A stretch of DNA of 49,622 bases from Vibrio marinisediminis (GTDB lineage: Bacteria; Pseudomonadota; Gammaproteobacteria; Enterobacterales; Vibrionaceae): assembly GCF_014050145.1 (NCBI RefSeq), contig NZ_JACFYF010000020.1, positions 1 through 49,622 on the forward strand. Direction: 5' to 3'. Every line of letters starts with the position of its first letter. Positions within the stretch are counted from its first letter, which is position 1. Below, piece by piece: positions 24,902 to 34,978 of the stretch. Made by a program: the position numbers and the translations under genes. The notes beneath the pieces are model-generated. The model was not told the DNA's origin and did not search any database. It saw only the letters and a program-made list of their open reading frames with translations.

Positions 24902-26476
24902 TTAACTCACTTTTTCAGTTCGCATACCCATAATCAAACTAACACACATCAGTAAGAGTACAATGGTAAATGGCAATGCGGTAGAAATAGCCCCTGCTTG
25001 CAGGGCTTGAATCGCTTCAGTTCCGCCAATCCAAAGTAATGCGACTGCAATTGCGCCTTCCATAAATGCCCAGAAGATACGTTGTAGAACGGGCGCATCC
25101 ACCTTACCGCCAGCGGTTATGCTATCAATAACCAACGAGCCTGAATCCGATGAAGTGATAAAGAACACAAGTACCAAGACAACAGCAATGATCGACAATA
25201 TATTGCCCATTGGCAGCACATCAAACATCTGGAACATCGCAAGTGAAACATCCGTTAAGCCTTTAGTACCCAGCTCACCAACGTTATTGACGACCTGATC
25301 GATTGCTAGACCACCAAAGACTGACATCCAAATGACAGTAACCGACGTAGGTACGATCAATACAGCAGTGATAAATTGGCGAACAGTACGGCCTCTTGAT
25401 ACGCGAGCGATAAACATACCAACAAATGGTGACCATGAAATCCACCATGCCCAATAGAATACTGTCCAACCTTGGAACCAAGCTTCATCAGTACGACCGT
25501 GCGGGTTACTTAATGGGATAATGTTTTCGATATATGCCATTAGCGTTGTTGGAATATTGCCAAGTGCAACCGCCCAGCCAATGAACGCAACCAAGATCAG
25601 CAGCAAGAACGCGACAATCATGTTGATGTTACTGATCACCTTTACGCCGCCATCAATACCACGAACAACCGATACAACAGCCAGTAGCGTAACAATAGTG
25701 ATAACCGCAATTTGCAGGCCTAAACCCGCATCCACGCCAAATACATGGTGAATACCACTTGCGGCTTGTTGCGCACCTAAACCTAAAGAGGTCGCGAGTC
25801 CAAATAGTGTTGCCAGTACGGCCAATATATCAACAATGTGCCCTGCCCAACCCCATGCGCGGTCACCAAGTAAAGGGTAAAATATTGAGCGGATCGAAAG
25901 TGGTAACCCTTTGTTATAAGCAAAGAAAGCCAATGATAATGCGACTACCCCATAGATTGCCCATGGATGTAAGCCCCAGTGATACATCGTTGCACCCATC
26001 GCAAGGCGAGCGGCTTCTGGTGTATTCGCTTCAACACCCAAAGGCGTCTCATACCAACCGGTAAAATAAGCTACCGGTTCAGCCACACTCCAGAACATCA
26101 AGCCTATACCCATACCAGCGGCAAATAACATTGATAGCCAAGATATGAATGAATAATCGGCTTTCGCGTCTTCTCCTCCTAGTCGAATCTTACCCAGTGG
26201 GCTAACGACTAGCACTAAACAGAAAACGACAAACAAGTTTCCTGACCAGATGAATAGCCAGTCAAAGTTACCAATGATTTGCCATTTGATTCCGTCTAGA
26301 AATGTCTTCGCTGTATGCGCATCTAAAACCAATGCACCAATTAAAAATAAGGCAATAAAGCCAGCACTAATACCAAACACAGGGTTGTGTACATCGAAGC
26401 CCCATTTCTGAACATTATCTTGGCCTATCGTATAATCAGTACTGTCAATACTGTATTTATCAATCCCTTTGGTCAT
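24902..26476 (-). CDS. BCCT-family osmolyte (glycine betaine/choline) transporter
   Basis: This 524-residue permease has 12 TM segments and the BCCT signatures. Conserved are GMGIGLMFW (glycine-rich TM3 stretch of Na+-coupled BetP-type members), WGLHPWAIYGVVALSLAF, WWISWSPFVGMFIARVSRGR and ITSSDSGSLV. The first 25 residues are a hydrophilic tail. It is divergent from a CosR-like MarR gene, the arrangement known for Vibrio OpuD/BccT transporters, so uptake of glycine betaine or a related solute under salt stress is inferred. Substrate specificity cannot be told from this sequence. Confidence 0.9.
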   Translation of the reverse strand: MTKGIDKYSIDSTDYTIGQDNVQKWGFDVHNPVFGISAGFIALFLIGALVLDAHTAKTFLDGIKWQIIGNFDWLFIWSGNLFVVFCLVLVVSPLGKIRLGGEDAKADYSFISWLSMLFAAGMGIGLMFWSVAEPVAYFTGWYETPLGVEANTPEAARLAMGATMYHWGLHPWAIYGVVALSLAFFAYNKGLPLSIRSIFYPLLGDRAWGWAGHIVDILAVLATLFGLATSLGLGAQQAASGIHHVFGVDAGLGLQIAVITIVTLLAVVSVVRGIDGGVKVISNINMIVAFLLLILVAFIGWAVALGNIPTTLMAYIENIIPLSNPHGRTDEAWFQGWTVFYWAWWISWSPFVGMFIARVSRGRTVRQFITAVLIVPTSVTVIWMSVFGGLAIDQVVNNVGELGTKGLTDVSLAMFQMFDVLPMGNILSIIAVVLVLVFFITSSDSGSLVIDSITAGGKVDAPVLQRIFWAFMEGAIAVALLWIGGTEAIQALQAGAISTALPFTIVLLLMCVSLIMGMRTEKVS

Positions 26477-26813
26477 AAAATCTCTCTAGTTTTTGTACTT
26501 CTTTCTTCTCTATCATTTAGAGCTATAAATGATTTAAAGTAACTTCTCGTTCTTCAATAGTTACTAAACATTGTACGCTTTGTAGTGAAAAATGCCAATT
26601 TACGCAAACTTATTCATCATAATTACCTGTTTACAGTGTTTGATGCATTTTTTGGCATCTCCGATTGCTTTCAGACCTTATGTTGAAAGACATCAATTTT
26701 ATTTGTAGTCTAATGAATATAGCATCTGTAAAAATTCTGTATTTACACTTCTATTCAGCACCGATTTAGGTTATGTTCTTGAAAAAAAAGTGGCTACGTT
26801 TTAAGGGTTTATC
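26477..26813. promoter_or_regulatory. Divergent promoter region of BCCT and MarR genes
   Basis: This 337-nt spacer holds two small dyads: GATGC-N8-GCATC (26642-26659) and TTGA-N6-TCAA (26683-26696). Either could bind the MarR-family regulator. No small gene with a ribosome binding site was found. Confidence 0.4.
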
Positions 26814-27290
26814 TTGGAAAAGCACGAAGAAGTACTGGTGTCGTTACGACAAATCATCCGGGCAATCGATTTACATTCAAAAAAATTAAGCAAAGAGTCA
26901 GGCTTAACGGCACCTCAGCTTATTTTAATGCGCTCTATTCGCGAGCTGGGTGAAGTGACGATCAAGCAGTTGTCGAACCATACAAATATGAGTCAGGCAA
27001 CGGCTACCATCATCCTTGATCGCTTACAACGAAACGGGCTAATTGAAAGAAAACGAAGTGAAACCGATAAACGTAAAGTTCATGCGGTTCTGACAGAACA
27101 AGGTAGAGAGCGTCTCGCGCAAGCCCCACTCCCTTTACAACAGAGTTTTATTAACAAATTTCAGCAATTAGATGACTGGGAGCAAACTCTGCTGCTCTCT
27201 TCTGTTCAAAGACTCTCGGCGATGATGAATGCTGAAGATATCGACGTAGCCCCTGTACTTGAGCTCGGTAGCATTACCAAAGCTGATTAA
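26814..27290 (+). CDS. cosR: MarR-family regulator, CosR/EctR-like
   Basis: The 158-residue MarR protein has a winged helix at about residues 30-100 (LSNHTNMSQATATIILDRLQ as recognition helix, then the RKRSETDKRKVH wing). The C-terminal motif DIDVAPVLELGSITKAD and N-terminus EEVLVSLRQIIRAIDLHSKKL recall CosR of Vibrio, the osmotic-stress repressor of compatible-solute genes; this identity is by memory. The divergent BCCT transporter supports it. Start is TTG 26814, seven nt after AAGGG; no ATG is available in the N-terminal region. Confidence 0.8.
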   Translation: MEKHEEVLVSLRQIIRAIDLHSKKLSKESGLTAPQLILMRSIRELGEVTIKQLSNHTNMSQATATIILDRLQRNGLIERKRSETDKRKVHAVLTEQGRERLAQAPLPLQQSFINKFQQLDDWEQTLLLSSVQRLSAMMNAEDIDVAPVLELGSITKAD

Positions 27291-27300
27291 CTGATGATTC

Positions 27301-27337
27301 CCCGTATAACGTGTAATGCTCACGGTATACGGGTTAT
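27301..27337 (+). terminator. Hairpin after the MarR-family gene
   Basis: CCCGTATAACGTG / CACGGTATACGGG form a 13-bp stem with one mismatch around a 7-nt loop. T-run is poor, so it is only a candidate terminator. Confidence 0.45.
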
Positions 27338-27409
27338 ATCTGCCTCATTTCGCTTCTTAGTTTATTCTTTCCTGCCATCACTTGGCGCCATTTATCTATA
27401 GGAGAGTTA

Positions 27410-27718
27410 ATGAAAACCCCTTGTATCGCAGCGTGTAAAAATAATGCAGGAATATGCTCAGGCTGCTTTAGAACAATGAACGAACTCACCCAGTGGCGAG
27501 AGCTAAATGACGCACAACAATCTATGCGCATAGCTGAAATAAAAGGCATTGTAGCCACCCATTCATGCCCGTCATGCGGTGAGCAGAGCCATTGCGACAT
27601 AAGTGCAGGCAAAGACCATTGCTGGTGTTTTGATATAGAAAAGCGTGACTTGTCTAACACTATCAAAACCAACACCTGCCTTTGTCGTAAGTGCTTGTCT
27701 TATCTACCAATTAGATAA
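27410..27718 (+). CDS. DUF1289 / cysteine-rich CWC fusion protein
   Basis: This 102-residue protein has an N-terminal DUF1289 block (PCIAACKNNAGICSGCFRTM then ELTQWRELND) and a C-terminal cysteine-rich segment (SCPSCGEQSHCDISAGKDHC, CWCF, CLCRKCL) like the Cys_rich_CWC family. About 14 cysteines in 102 residues imply two zinc- or iron-binding modules. GGAGAG precedes the ATG at 27410. Function of both families is unknown. It follows the MarR gene on the same strand after 119 nt containing a hairpin, so it is probably separately expressed. Confidence 0.8.
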   Translation: MKTPCIAACKNNAGICSGCFRTMNELTQWRELNDAQQSMRIAEIKGIVATHSCPSCGEQSHCDISAGKDHCWCFDIEKRDLSNTIKTNTCLCRKCLSYLPIR

Positions 27719-27850
27719 AGATCACAGATAAGCAAAACTAATCCGATTAATAGAAATTTGTCTTACTAAGATCGTCAACATTTCATTGCCTAAATAACCT
27801 GACATATCTAAGATACTTAACAGTATTATGTTCCCAATAAATTATCGATA

Positions 27851-27890
27851 AGCTGAGTCTACCTTAGCTGGGTTCATTCACCCTTTTTTT
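27851..27890 (+). promoter_or_regulatory. Hairpin plus T7 run immediately before emrD
   Basis: AGCTGAG / CTTAGCT (27851-27869, one G-U pair) is followed by GGGT-N6-ACCC (27870-27883) and T7 (27884-27890), 12 nt before the ATG. It reads as a terminator or attenuator-like leader, or as the terminator of the DUF1289 gene. Confidence 0.35.
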
Positions 27891-27902
27891 AGGTATTTGT
27901 AT

Positions 27903-29117
27903 ATGTCTGCTTATGCAAAGCTGGTTAAATTTACATTTTTGATCGCCATCTTGACCGCCGTAGGTCAAATGACACAAACAATGTACGTGCCAGCTATAGG
28001 TCAAATGGCAAGTGAATTTGCTGTGACTCCTGGTAGCCTTCAAGCCGTAATGGCTTGTTATTTAATCCCTTACGGGTTATCACAATTTGTCTATGGTCCT
28101 ATCTCTGATCGCCTTGGTCGTAAACCAATAATCCTATTTGGTTTAGCTGTTTACGTTTTAGGTACACTGATTGCGCTATTTTCACCAAACTACATGCTGT
28201 TTTTAGCCGGTAGTTTTATTCAAGGTTTAGGCGTTGGCTGCGGTGGAGCAATGGCTCGTACTCTTGGCCGTGACCGCTACTCTGGTGTTGAGCTACACAA
28301 AGTAAATAGCTTGATCAGTATGAGCATTGTGTTCTCTCCGTTACTTGCACCTGTACTGGGTGGCGTGCTGGCGGAAAACTTTGGTTGGCGCTCAAGCTAC
28401 TTGTTCCTCGCACTGTTTGGTTTAGCGGTTGTTATAACCATGATGACCAGTTTTAAGGAAACACTGCCAAAAGAGCGTCGCCGCAATGAAAAAGTCAGCC
28501 AGAGCTACAAGTTCGTAATGGCAAACAAGCGCTTTCAAGGTTATTTAATATGTTTAGTCGCAACATTTTCCGGGCTTGCTATTTTTGAAGCCGCTGCGGG
28601 TGTGTTACTTGGAGGGGTGTTAAAGCTGCCAGCAACAACCGTTAGTATTCTGTTTATTTTGCCAATTCCAGGCTATTTAGTCGGTTCTGCAATCTCTAGT
28701 ATTCTTGCGACACGTTGTACGACGAACACAATACTAAACGTGGGTTTAGGCGCTATTACATTAGGCTCAGTTGTTATTTTAATTCCTGGAGTATTAGGCT
28801 ACACGTCTGCGATTTCACTCGTTGCTGGTGCAGCACTTTATTTCTTGGGCACGGGCATCGTCTACCCTTCCGCTACCACAGGTGCGCTCACACCAATTCC
28901 TAACCATGCCGGCACTGGTGGCGCAGTTTTAGGTGGTATGCAAAACCTCGTCGCTGGCTTAGCAACACTGCTAGCTTCACTCGTTCCAGCGCCAAACCAA
29001 ATGCCACTGGGCATTTTTATGTTGGTAATGTCATTAATGGCGGTGTACGGAATGATGAAAGTGCATAAATGTCCAGAACCAGTCGATGAGAGTGAAGAAG
29101 TGCCATTGACGATTTAG
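27903..29117 (+). CDS. emrD: MFS multidrug efflux transporter, EmrD-like
   Basis: This 404-residue permease of the DHA1 drug:H+ antiporter class has 12 TM segments. Motif A (GPISDRLGRKPII) is intact between TM2 and TM3, and TMYVPAIGQMASEF is characteristic of EmrD/Bcr-type pumps. E. coli EmrD is 394 aa. The ATG at 27903 is preferred to a TTG two codons upstream. The substrate is not predictable. It is convergent with the HopJ-family gene. Confidence 0.85.
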   Translation: MSAYAKLVKFTFLIAILTAVGQMTQTMYVPAIGQMASEFAVTPGSLQAVMACYLIPYGLSQFVYGPISDRLGRKPIILFGLAVYVLGTLIALFSPNYMLFLAGSFIQGLGVGCGGAMARTLGRDRYSGVELHKVNSLISMSIVFSPLLAPVLGGVLAENFGWRSSYLFLALFGLAVVITMMTSFKETLPKERRRNEKVSQSYKFVMANKRFQGYLICLVATFSGLAIFEAAAGVLLGGVLKLPATTVSILFILPIPGYLVGSAISSILATRCTTNTILNVGLGAITLGSVVILIPGVLGYTSAISLVAGAALYFLGTGIVYPSATTGALTPIPNHAGTGGAVLGGMQNLVAGLATLLASLVPAPNQMPLGIFMLVMSLMAVYGMMKVHKCPEPVDESEEVPLTI

Positions 29118-29173
29118 CACGTACTTAACGCATGAGTAGTGCCATCATCCGTACTTAGGACGGGGCATACGAC

Positions 29174-29210
29174 AAAAATAAAGGAGCCAGAAGGCTCCTT
29201 TATTTTTTTA
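29174..29210. terminator. Bidirectional terminator between emrD and the HopJ-family gene
   Basis: AAATAAAGGAGCC / GGCTCCTTTATTT (29176-29205) is a perfect 13-bp stem with an AGAA loop followed by T5. Confidence 0.92.
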
Positions 29211-29219
29211 TATTCACAA

Positions 29220-29561
29220 TTACTGCGCTAGGGCTTGACCTTCAAATTTAACGCCTTGCCAACCATGGGCAATAAAGTTACGAATATTTTGGTGATCATC
29301 CCCATCAGGGTTACCCAGCACATCGCCGCGGTAATACTCACCAAACATTGATAATACTTGCTCTTCCGTCAGTTTATGCAATAAACCAAACGCAAAAATC
29401 TTACATGAGCCGTTGTTTTCCCCAGCAGGATTACGCATCGTGCCATTACTAAACGCCGTCGGCGTAAAGGTATAGTTTGCTTCTATCACGGCAATTGATT
29501 GTGAGAATTCCACCGAACTTGGTGCACTTTTCAGTTTCTCTAAAAACGATTTCAATTCCAT
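29220..29561 (-). CDS. HopJ-family small protein
   Basis: The 113-residue protein matches the HopJ family by its order of motifs: EFSQSIAVIEANYTFTPTAF, NPAGENNGSCKIFAFG, LTEEQVLSMFGEYYR, NPDGDDHQNIRNFIAHGW and KFEGQALAQ at the end. The family was named after a plant-pathogen effector, but members are common in bacteria without a relevant type III system and no secretion signal or neighbouring T3SS is seen. A housekeeping role is more likely; it is uncharacterised. Confidence 0.82.
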   Translation of the reverse strand: MELKSFLEKLKSAPSSVEFSQSIAVIEANYTFTPTAFSNGTMRNPAGENNGSCKIFAFGLLHKLTEEQVLSMFGEYYRGDVLGNPDGDDHQNIRNFIAHGWQGVKFEGQALAQ

Positions 29562-29833
29562 ATGACTTTAAATTTTACTTTTGATTAACCAGAGCGGCAT
29601 TTTACTGCACTCAACCCTGATGCTCCAGAGCCAATTGACACTTTAGCTATTTACTTCTCAGTTTCGCTAATTGAACCTATGACGGTTCAACTTACCGATA
29701 ACCAGTTGAAATGACGTAACATATTAACAATCAATCATTCCATTGTTCACTACATTACTAGCGATATCCACCAGCGTATTTCACTATTTTACAGTGTAAA
29801 GCGATAATCTTTTGATTGAGTCTTCCCTGATAC
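29562..29833. other. Intergenic region upstream of the HopJ-family gene
   Basis: No gene was seen in about 270 nt. It contains a perfect dyad (29671-29690) and ends at the RND terminator. The HopJ-family promoter must lie here. Confidence 0.5.
29671..29690. promoter_or_regulatory. Perfect dyad TTGAACC-N6-GGTTCAA
   Basis: Two 7-bp arms with a 6-bp spacer, about 110 nt upstream of the HopJ-family ATG. Operator-like geometry for a dimeric regulator; the regulator is unidentified. Confidence 0.45.
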
Positions 29834-29865
29834 AAAAAAAGCGCCCAGTCTACACCAAGCGCTTT
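29834..29865 (-). terminator. Terminator of the second RND operon
   Basis: AAAGCGC / GCGCTTT with a 14-nt loop, followed by T7 on the minus strand, just past the RND stop. Confidence 0.7.
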
Positions 29866-29880
29866 AACCTTTATCAATGA

Positions 29881-32800
29881 CTATTCATCATCTAATTCAA
29901 GCATTTTCGTATTCCCTCCGTGAATCTTCTCCCGTTGGCGTTGAACCACGGCATAGAAACCTGGAATAAGGAAGGTACCGGCAAGAAGCACACATAACAA
30001 ACCGCCAATCAAGGAAATTCCCAATGAATTCTGACTGATATGCCCTGCGCCTGATGCAAAAATCAGCGGGAAAATTCCTAAGATAAATGACCAAGATGTC
30101 ATATTAACTGCTCGGAAACGTAACTTGCCACCATGGACGGCTGCTTCATCAATGGGTACATCCTTCTCTTCTCGTTCAACTTTGGCAAATTCCACAATTA
30201 AAATCGCGTTCTTTGCCGCCAATGCTATGAGTAAGACTAACCCTATCTGCGCATAAAGGTTCAATGGTGTCCCTGTTAAGTTCAGTGCGAGGAAGGAACC
30301 GAGAGTCGCCACCGGTACCACAAGAATAATGGCTAGAGGAATACTCCAGCTTTCATATTGCGCCACCATAAACAGATAAATAAATATCAAAGCTAATGCG
30401 AAGGCATAAATAGCTTGGTTACCAGCAAGTACCTCTTGGTACGCCATCCCTGTCCATTCATATTGATAACCTTGCGGTAGCATTTCAGCCGCAACACGCT
30501 CCATCGCTGCGATCGCATCACCGCTCGAATAACCAGGAGCAGGCTGACCTTGAATCACTGCACTGCGATACATGTTATAACGCCACGCAACATCAGGTTC
30601 AAAGATCTGTTCGTTAGTCACTAAAGTACTTAACGGAACCATCATCCCTGTAGATGAACGTAGATGAAAACGCTCTAAATCATCCATACCGCTACGATGC
30701 TGGGCATCCGCCTGCATCGTCACACGGAAATTCTTACCAAACATGGTAAAGTCATTGACGTACAGTGAACCCAAGTTACCTTGTAACGTTTGAAAAATAC
30801 TCGACAATGATATACCCAATTGCTGAGCTTTTTCTCGATCAATATCTACGTAGTAATGTGGCACATTAGCGCGGAAGGTCGAAAATGCAAAACCAATTTC
30901 CGGTTGCTTCTTCGCTTCTTCGATGAGTTGATTCATCACAATAGACAAGTCTGTTCGACTGCGCCCCAATGTATCTTCCAATACAAACTCGAAACCTGAC
31001 GCGGCACCCATACCCGGTACAGCCGGTGGTCCCATAGCAAAGACAACCGCCTGCGGTAGTTTCATTGCTGCCTGTCCATTGATACGCTGCGCGATAGCAT
31101 CTGATGAATGTTCACCATCCAGTTTATTACGCATCTCCCAATCGTGAAGCTTAATGAACAACGAAGCACCATTTGAGGCCGCCGCTCCGGTCATAAAGGC
31201 AAAACCATTGGCAACCGTCACCCCATCGACTCCCGGCTCTTGCTCAACTAGACCTATCAACTCCTCGGTGACTTCTTCTGTTCGCGATAACGAAGCAGAG
31301 TCTGGTAGCTGTACATTGACCAACAAGATGCCTTTATCTTCCTGTGGTACAAACGCCGTTGATGTTGTTTTGGCAAATAGAGTGACTGCTGCCAGTGCAA
31401 CGAGGAAGAAACCCGCAAGTAGTAACGTCTTTTTCACGAGGAAACCCGCGATTTGACCATACTTTGCAGTAACGGCATCTAGACCATTGTTAAATGCCTG
31501 GAACCAACGCGCGGTATTACCTCCGCCTTGCTTTAAGACCAGAGAACAAAGAGCAGGTGAAAGCGTTAATGCATTGATTGATGAAATTACCACAGAAATA
31601 CAGATAGTTAATGCAAACTGTCGATACATAATTCCGGTGATGCCCGGCAACATTGCAACGGGCAAGAATACCGCAAGTAGGACCATGGTTGAGGTTACAA
31701 TAGGTCCTGTTACCTCTTTCATCGCAATCAAGGTAGCTTTTCTCGGCGAAATGCTTGGATCTTTTGCCATGGTGGTATCAACGTTTTCGATAACCAAAAT
31801 GGCATCATCAACCACAATACCTATCGCTAGGATCAAACCAAATAAGGTCACCGTATTAATGGTGAAGCCTGTCATTTGCATCACTGCAAAAGTACCAATC
31901 AGTGACACTGGTATCGCCACCACCGGGATCAGGGTCGCTCGAGCGCTGCCTAAGAATAAATACGTAACAGCGATCACCAATAAAATCGCTTCAATCAGGG
32001 TTTTTACTACCCCTTTTATTGATTCCGCAACAAAGACTGTTGTGTCATAGCTGGTCTCATACTCCATGCCTTCTGGGAAGTTAACACTGAGGTTTTCAAG
32101 CAGATCCATCACCGCTTGACCACTTTCTAGTGCATTCGCATCAGACTGTAGTGAGAGCGCAACAATCGAAGCATCTTGACCTCGGAATAACCCGCTACCG
32201 TCATAGAATTTTTTACCTAACTCGACACGCGCTACGTCTTTCAAATAAACAGTAGAGCCATCGCTATTGGCTCGTAATACGACATTTTCAAATTCGCCAA
32301 CCGTCTCTAAACGACCTTTGGTTACCAAATTGAACTGTACTTCTTGAGCATCGTTATATGGCGCAGCCCCTACTCTACCCGCTGCCACCTGAACGTTTTG
32401 TTCCTTTAAAGCCGCATACACATCAGTTGTGGTGAGCTTTAAATTAGCCATCTTTTCAGGATCAAGCCAAACACGCATTGCGTATTCACCACCACCAATA
32501 ACGTTAACCTCGCTAATACCCGTCACTCGGGCAAGCTGGTCTTTCACGTTTAAATTGATGTAGTTGATCAAAAATTGATCGTCGTACTTACCGTCAGGAG
32601 AATAGAAGTTAAGTACCATCAGCAAATCAGGTGAACGCTTTTTCACCGTGATGCCAACCATGCGCACTTCTTGCGGCAATTTGGACTCAACTTGAGACAC
32701 TCGGTTTTGTACATTCACTTGCGCCATATCGGGATCAGTACCGACATCGAAAGTAACGTTCAAACTGTATGAACCATCGTTAGCGCTTTTCGAAGACATA

Positions 32801-33033
32801 TAAATCATGTCTTCAACACCATTGACTGCCGCTTCTAACGGGTCTGCAATCGCCTGCTCCACAACCTCCGCACTCGCACCGGTGTAATAAGCAGTCACAC
32901 TTACCGACGGTGGACTAATCTTTGGGTACTCAGCAACGGGCAGTATCGCTAACGATATAGCCCCTGCCAAAGTCAGAATAATGGAAATGACCAGCGCAAA
33001 CTTTGGTCTCTGAATAAAAAATCTACTTAACAT
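29881..33033 (-). CDS. AcrB-type RND (HAE1) multidrug efflux permease
   Basis: This 1,050-residue protein has the 12-TM HAE1 architecture. The proton-relay residues are intact: TM4 [14 protein letters not shown] (both Asp) and TM10 [14 protein letters not shown] (Lys). N-terminal [19 protein letters not shown] is typical. The ATG at 33033 is preferred because GGAGG ends four nt before it; a TTG one codon upstream leaves no spacing. It follows the adaptor gene with an 11-nt gap. No outer-membrane factor or regulator is adjacent, so it probably uses a distant TolC. It is not closely similar to the pump at 13-16 kb. Confidence 0.93.
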   Translation of the reverse strand: MLSRFFIQRPKFALVISIILTLAGAISLAILPVAEYPKISPPSVSVTAYYTGASAEVVEQAIADPLEAAVNGVEDMIYMSSKSANDGSYSLNVTFDVGTDPDMAQVNVQNRVSQVESKLPQEVRMVGITVKKRSPDLLMVLNFYSPDGKYDDQFLINYINLNVKDQLARVTGISEVNVIGGGEYAMRVWLDPEKMANLKLTTTDVYAALKEQNVQVAAGRVGAAPYNDAQEVQFNLVTKGRLETVGEFENVVLRANSDGSTVYLKDVARVELGKKFYDGSGLFRGQDASIVALSLQSDANALESGQAVMDLLENLSVNFPEGMEYETSYDTTVFVAESIKGVVKTLIEAILLVIAVTYLFLGSARATLIPVVAIPVSLIGTFAVMQMTGFTINTVTLFGLILAIGIVVDDAILVIENVDTTMAKDPSISPRKATLIAMKEVTGPIVTSTMVLLAVFLPVAMLPGITGIMYRQFALTICISVVISSINALTLSPALCSLVLKQGGGNTARWFQAFNNGLDAVTAKYGQIAGFLVKKTLLLAGFFLVALAAVTLFAKTTSTAFVPQEDKGILLVNVQLPDSASLSRTEEVTEELIGLVEQEPGVDGVTVANGFAFMTGAAASNGASLFIKLHDWEMRNKLDGEHSSDAIAQRINGQAAMKLPQAVVFAMGPPAVPGMGAASGFEFVLEDTLGRSRTDLSIVMNQLIEEAKKQPEIGFAFSTFRANVPHYYVDIDREKAQQLGISLSSIFQTLQGNLGSLYVNDFTMFGKNFRVTMQADAQHRSGMDDLERFHLRSSTGMMVPLSTLVTNEQIFEPDVAWRYNMYRSAVIQGQPAPGYSSGDAIAAMERVAAEMLPQGYQYEWTGMAYQEVLAGNQAIYAFALALIFIYLFMVAQYESWSIPLAIILVVPVATLGSFLALNLTGTPLNLYAQIGLVLLIALAAKNAILIVEFAKVEREEKDVPIDEAAVHGGKLRFRAVNMTSWSFILGIFPLIFASGAGHISQNSLGISLIGGLLCVLLAGTFLIPGFYAVVQRQREKIHGGNTKMLELDDE

Positions 33034-33044
33034 CAAGCCTCCGG

Positions 33045-34166
33045 TTATTGCTGTGCTTGAGTATCAAAGCGAACAGGAACTCCATTGCGGATACGTTGCA
33101 ACCCTTGGGTTATAACAACATCATTACTGCTAATACCGCTGCTTACGATAATTCCTTCATCCAGTTGTCGTCCCAATTCAACGTTGCGTCGTTCAGCAAT
33201 ATTTCCTTCACTGACCAACATAACAAAGTTACCCTCCAAGTCCGTTTGCACAGAGCGGCGCGGTACAACGAGTACTTCAGTTTTGTTTTTTTCACGCAGT
33301 TCAACACGAACATGCTGGCCTGGAAGCAGTCGATGATCTGGATTCGGCACCATAGCGCGCATCGCAATCGTGCCAGTATTAAGGTCAATTCGGTTGCTTA
33401 AGTAATCAAGCTCGCCTAGGTGTTCAAAAGACTGTCCATTTTCTAACACCAGTTTCACTTCTACCCCTGCGCTTTCATCGCTGCCATCGCCTTTCACTTT
33501 ATCCATACCCATTTCCAAGCGCTCGCGCTCGCTAACACTGAAACTGGTGTGAACGGGGTCTAGGCTGACTAAAGTAGTGAGAATACCGGATTGGGGAGAG
33601 ACCAAATCACCAGTACTAACTAAGCTTGAACTGATTCGTCCCGAGAAAGGCGCGCGGATTTGAGTAAAAGAAAGGTTCACTTCAGCAAGGCTGAGCTGTG
33701 CCTTTGCCGATTCAACTTGAGCTTCTGCCCCAAGCAGCGATGCTGTCAGGTGATCAAATTCCGATTGAGAAATACTGCCTTTCGGTAGTAGATTTTTACC
33801 ACGGTTAAAATCTAATTGTGCTTTTTTGAGCGTGGCATTAGCTTGAGCTAAACTTGCTTTAGAAGCGGCAAGCTGCGCTTCAAATGACGAAGGTTCTATG
33901 GTGTAAAGCAGTTGACCCGCTTCCACCATTTGCCCTTCTTCAAAATGACGCTGTTTAAGGTATCCGGAAACTTGTGCGGTAATATTAGTGTCTTCGACGG
34001 CTTCAACGCGACCAATGTAAGATTTACTTTGTTGATGAGAGGTTGCCATTACTGGCTCTGCCACCACCAGTGGCGCATTCGATTGAGGCTGACCTTGTGA
34101 AGATTCTCCACAACCAGCTAAAAACAGCGAGCTAATAAGCGCTGTAGCAAGTATGGTTTTTTTCAT
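33045..34166 (-). CDS. RND adaptor (membrane fusion) lipoprotein for the AcrB-type pump
   Basis: This 373-residue AcrA-type adaptor has a lipoprotein signal ([13 protein letters not shown]; lipid Cys about 19). The lipoyl halves are [21 protein letters not shown] and [20 protein letters not shown], with a helical hairpin between them (about 95-160). It starts at the ATG at 34166 and directly precedes the pump gene. It forms the periplasmic bridge to a TolC-like channel. There is no neighbouring regulator. Confidence 0.92.
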   Translation of the reverse strand: MKKTILATALISSLFLAGCGESSQGQPQSNAPLVVAEPVMATSHQQSKSYIGRVEAVEDTNITAQVSGYLKQRHFEEGQMVEAGQLLYTIEPSSFEAQLAASKASLAQANATLKKAQLDFNRGKNLLPKGSISQSEFDHLTASLLGAEAQVESAKAQLSLAEVNLSFTQIRAPFSGRISSSLVSTGDLVSPQSGILTTLVSLDPVHTSFSVSERERLEMGMDKVKGDGSDESAGVEVKLVLENGQSFEHLGELDYLSNRIDLNTGTIAMRAMVPNPDHRLLPGQHVRVELREKNKTEVLVVPRRSVQTDLEGNFVMLVSEGNIAERRNVELGRQLDEGIIVSSGISSNDVVITQGLQRIRNGVPVRFDTQAQQ

Positions 34167-34287
34167 TAAAATACCGCTAGATAAGTTTTAGTAACAGTAA
34201 CTTAACTAACGGTACTACGTTTTATGTCCGAACATTATCAAGATCGGGGCTAAAATTGTATCAATCTGTTTCGAACTCTAATCATTA

Positions 34288-34833
34288 TCATACGGTCAAC
34301 TTGACATTCAACCCTTCCAGCAACTTCGCTGGAGATGGCCAAGTGTAGACCAATTCTGTAATCTGATGACCACATGGGGCATCCCATAAACGTTCGAGCG
34401 AGTTCTGCCCACCGAGGTGTTCGTAAAAACCTGTCGCTTGCTTATTGTCCGCCATCGCCTCTAGGTAAACGCCATTGCTTGGAAAGTGCTGCTCAATCCA
34501 CTTCGCCATCTCGATGATTAAGGCTTTTCCTGTACCACGACCTCTGTCATTGGCATTGATATGCAGAGCATCAACAATAGTACCCTTTTCAAAATCATGA
34601 TTACCAAATGCACAAATGAACCCACAGAGCTCGCCTTTCTCTTCGGCGATCAACACATGTTGGTTAAATGGTGGGTTAATTAATCGGGTTTGCCAAATCA
34701 CTAATCGATCATCAATGACTTCATTCGCTAAGTACTCAGCGCCTAATATACCTTGATAATAGGTTTTCCAACTCTGAGCATGTAGATGCGCAATTCTTTC
34801 GTAGTCTTTATATCCAGCTACTTTTATTTCCAT
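34288..34833 (-). CDS. GNAT-family N-acetyltransferase
   Basis: This 181-residue protein has the GNAT fold: VLIAEEKGELCGFICAFG (beta strands 2-4), DALHINANDRGRGTGKALI with the acetyl-CoA pyrophosphate-binding R-G-x-G-x-G/A loop, and VYLEAMADNKQATGFYEHLGG. The acceptor substrate is unknown. The ATG at 34833 has AAGGAA nearby. It lies upstream of the adaptor gene on the same strand (121-nt gap) and is divergent from the desaturase. Confidence 0.85.
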   Translation of the reverse strand: MEIKVAGYKDYERIAHLHAQSWKTYYQGILGAEYLANEVIDDRLVIWQTRLINPPFNQHVLIAEEKGELCGFICAFGNHDFEKGTIVDALHINANDRGRGTGKALIIEMAKWIEQHFPSNGVYLEAMADNKQATGFYEHLGGQNSLERLWDAPCGHQITELVYTWPSPAKLLEGLNVKLTV

Positions 34834-34950
34834 TGCCAGTTCCTTTTTACTTCCTGTAAAGAGTTAATCCTCCATCTATACTATTCATTAACAAAAAAAA
34901 AGCAAAACATTCCAAAAATATCCGCCTTCACAATTTGCAACAACACTAAT

Positions 34951-34978
34951 TTGACTTGCAACTGTACGCTGATATTCT
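34951..34978 (+). promoter_or_regulatory. Sigma70-type promoter of the desaturase gene
   Basis: TTGACT (34951-34956), a 16-bp spacer and TATTCT (34973-34978) give a good promoter match about 33 nt before the ATG at 35011. The next base starts the FabR-like operator. Confidence 0.6.

Noticed and set aside
26682-26773. 30-codon frame upstream of the MarR gene
   Set aside because: No Shine-Dalgarno and composition like the AT-rich spacer.
29220-29561. HopJ-family protein as a type III effector
   Set aside because: No type III secretion genes or signal are near; the family name is historical and members are widespread.
31487-32050. A 187-codon open frame antisense to the AcrB-type pump gene
   Set aside because: It lies wholly inside a well-supported gene, lacks a binding site, and its low-complexity sequence (many Thr, Ile, Ala, Val) is typical of the antisense of a membrane protein.
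13038-34166. The two RND operons as a duplication
   Set aside because: Permeases differ in key motifs (VDN against VDD) and adaptors differ strongly, so they belong to separate subfamilies.
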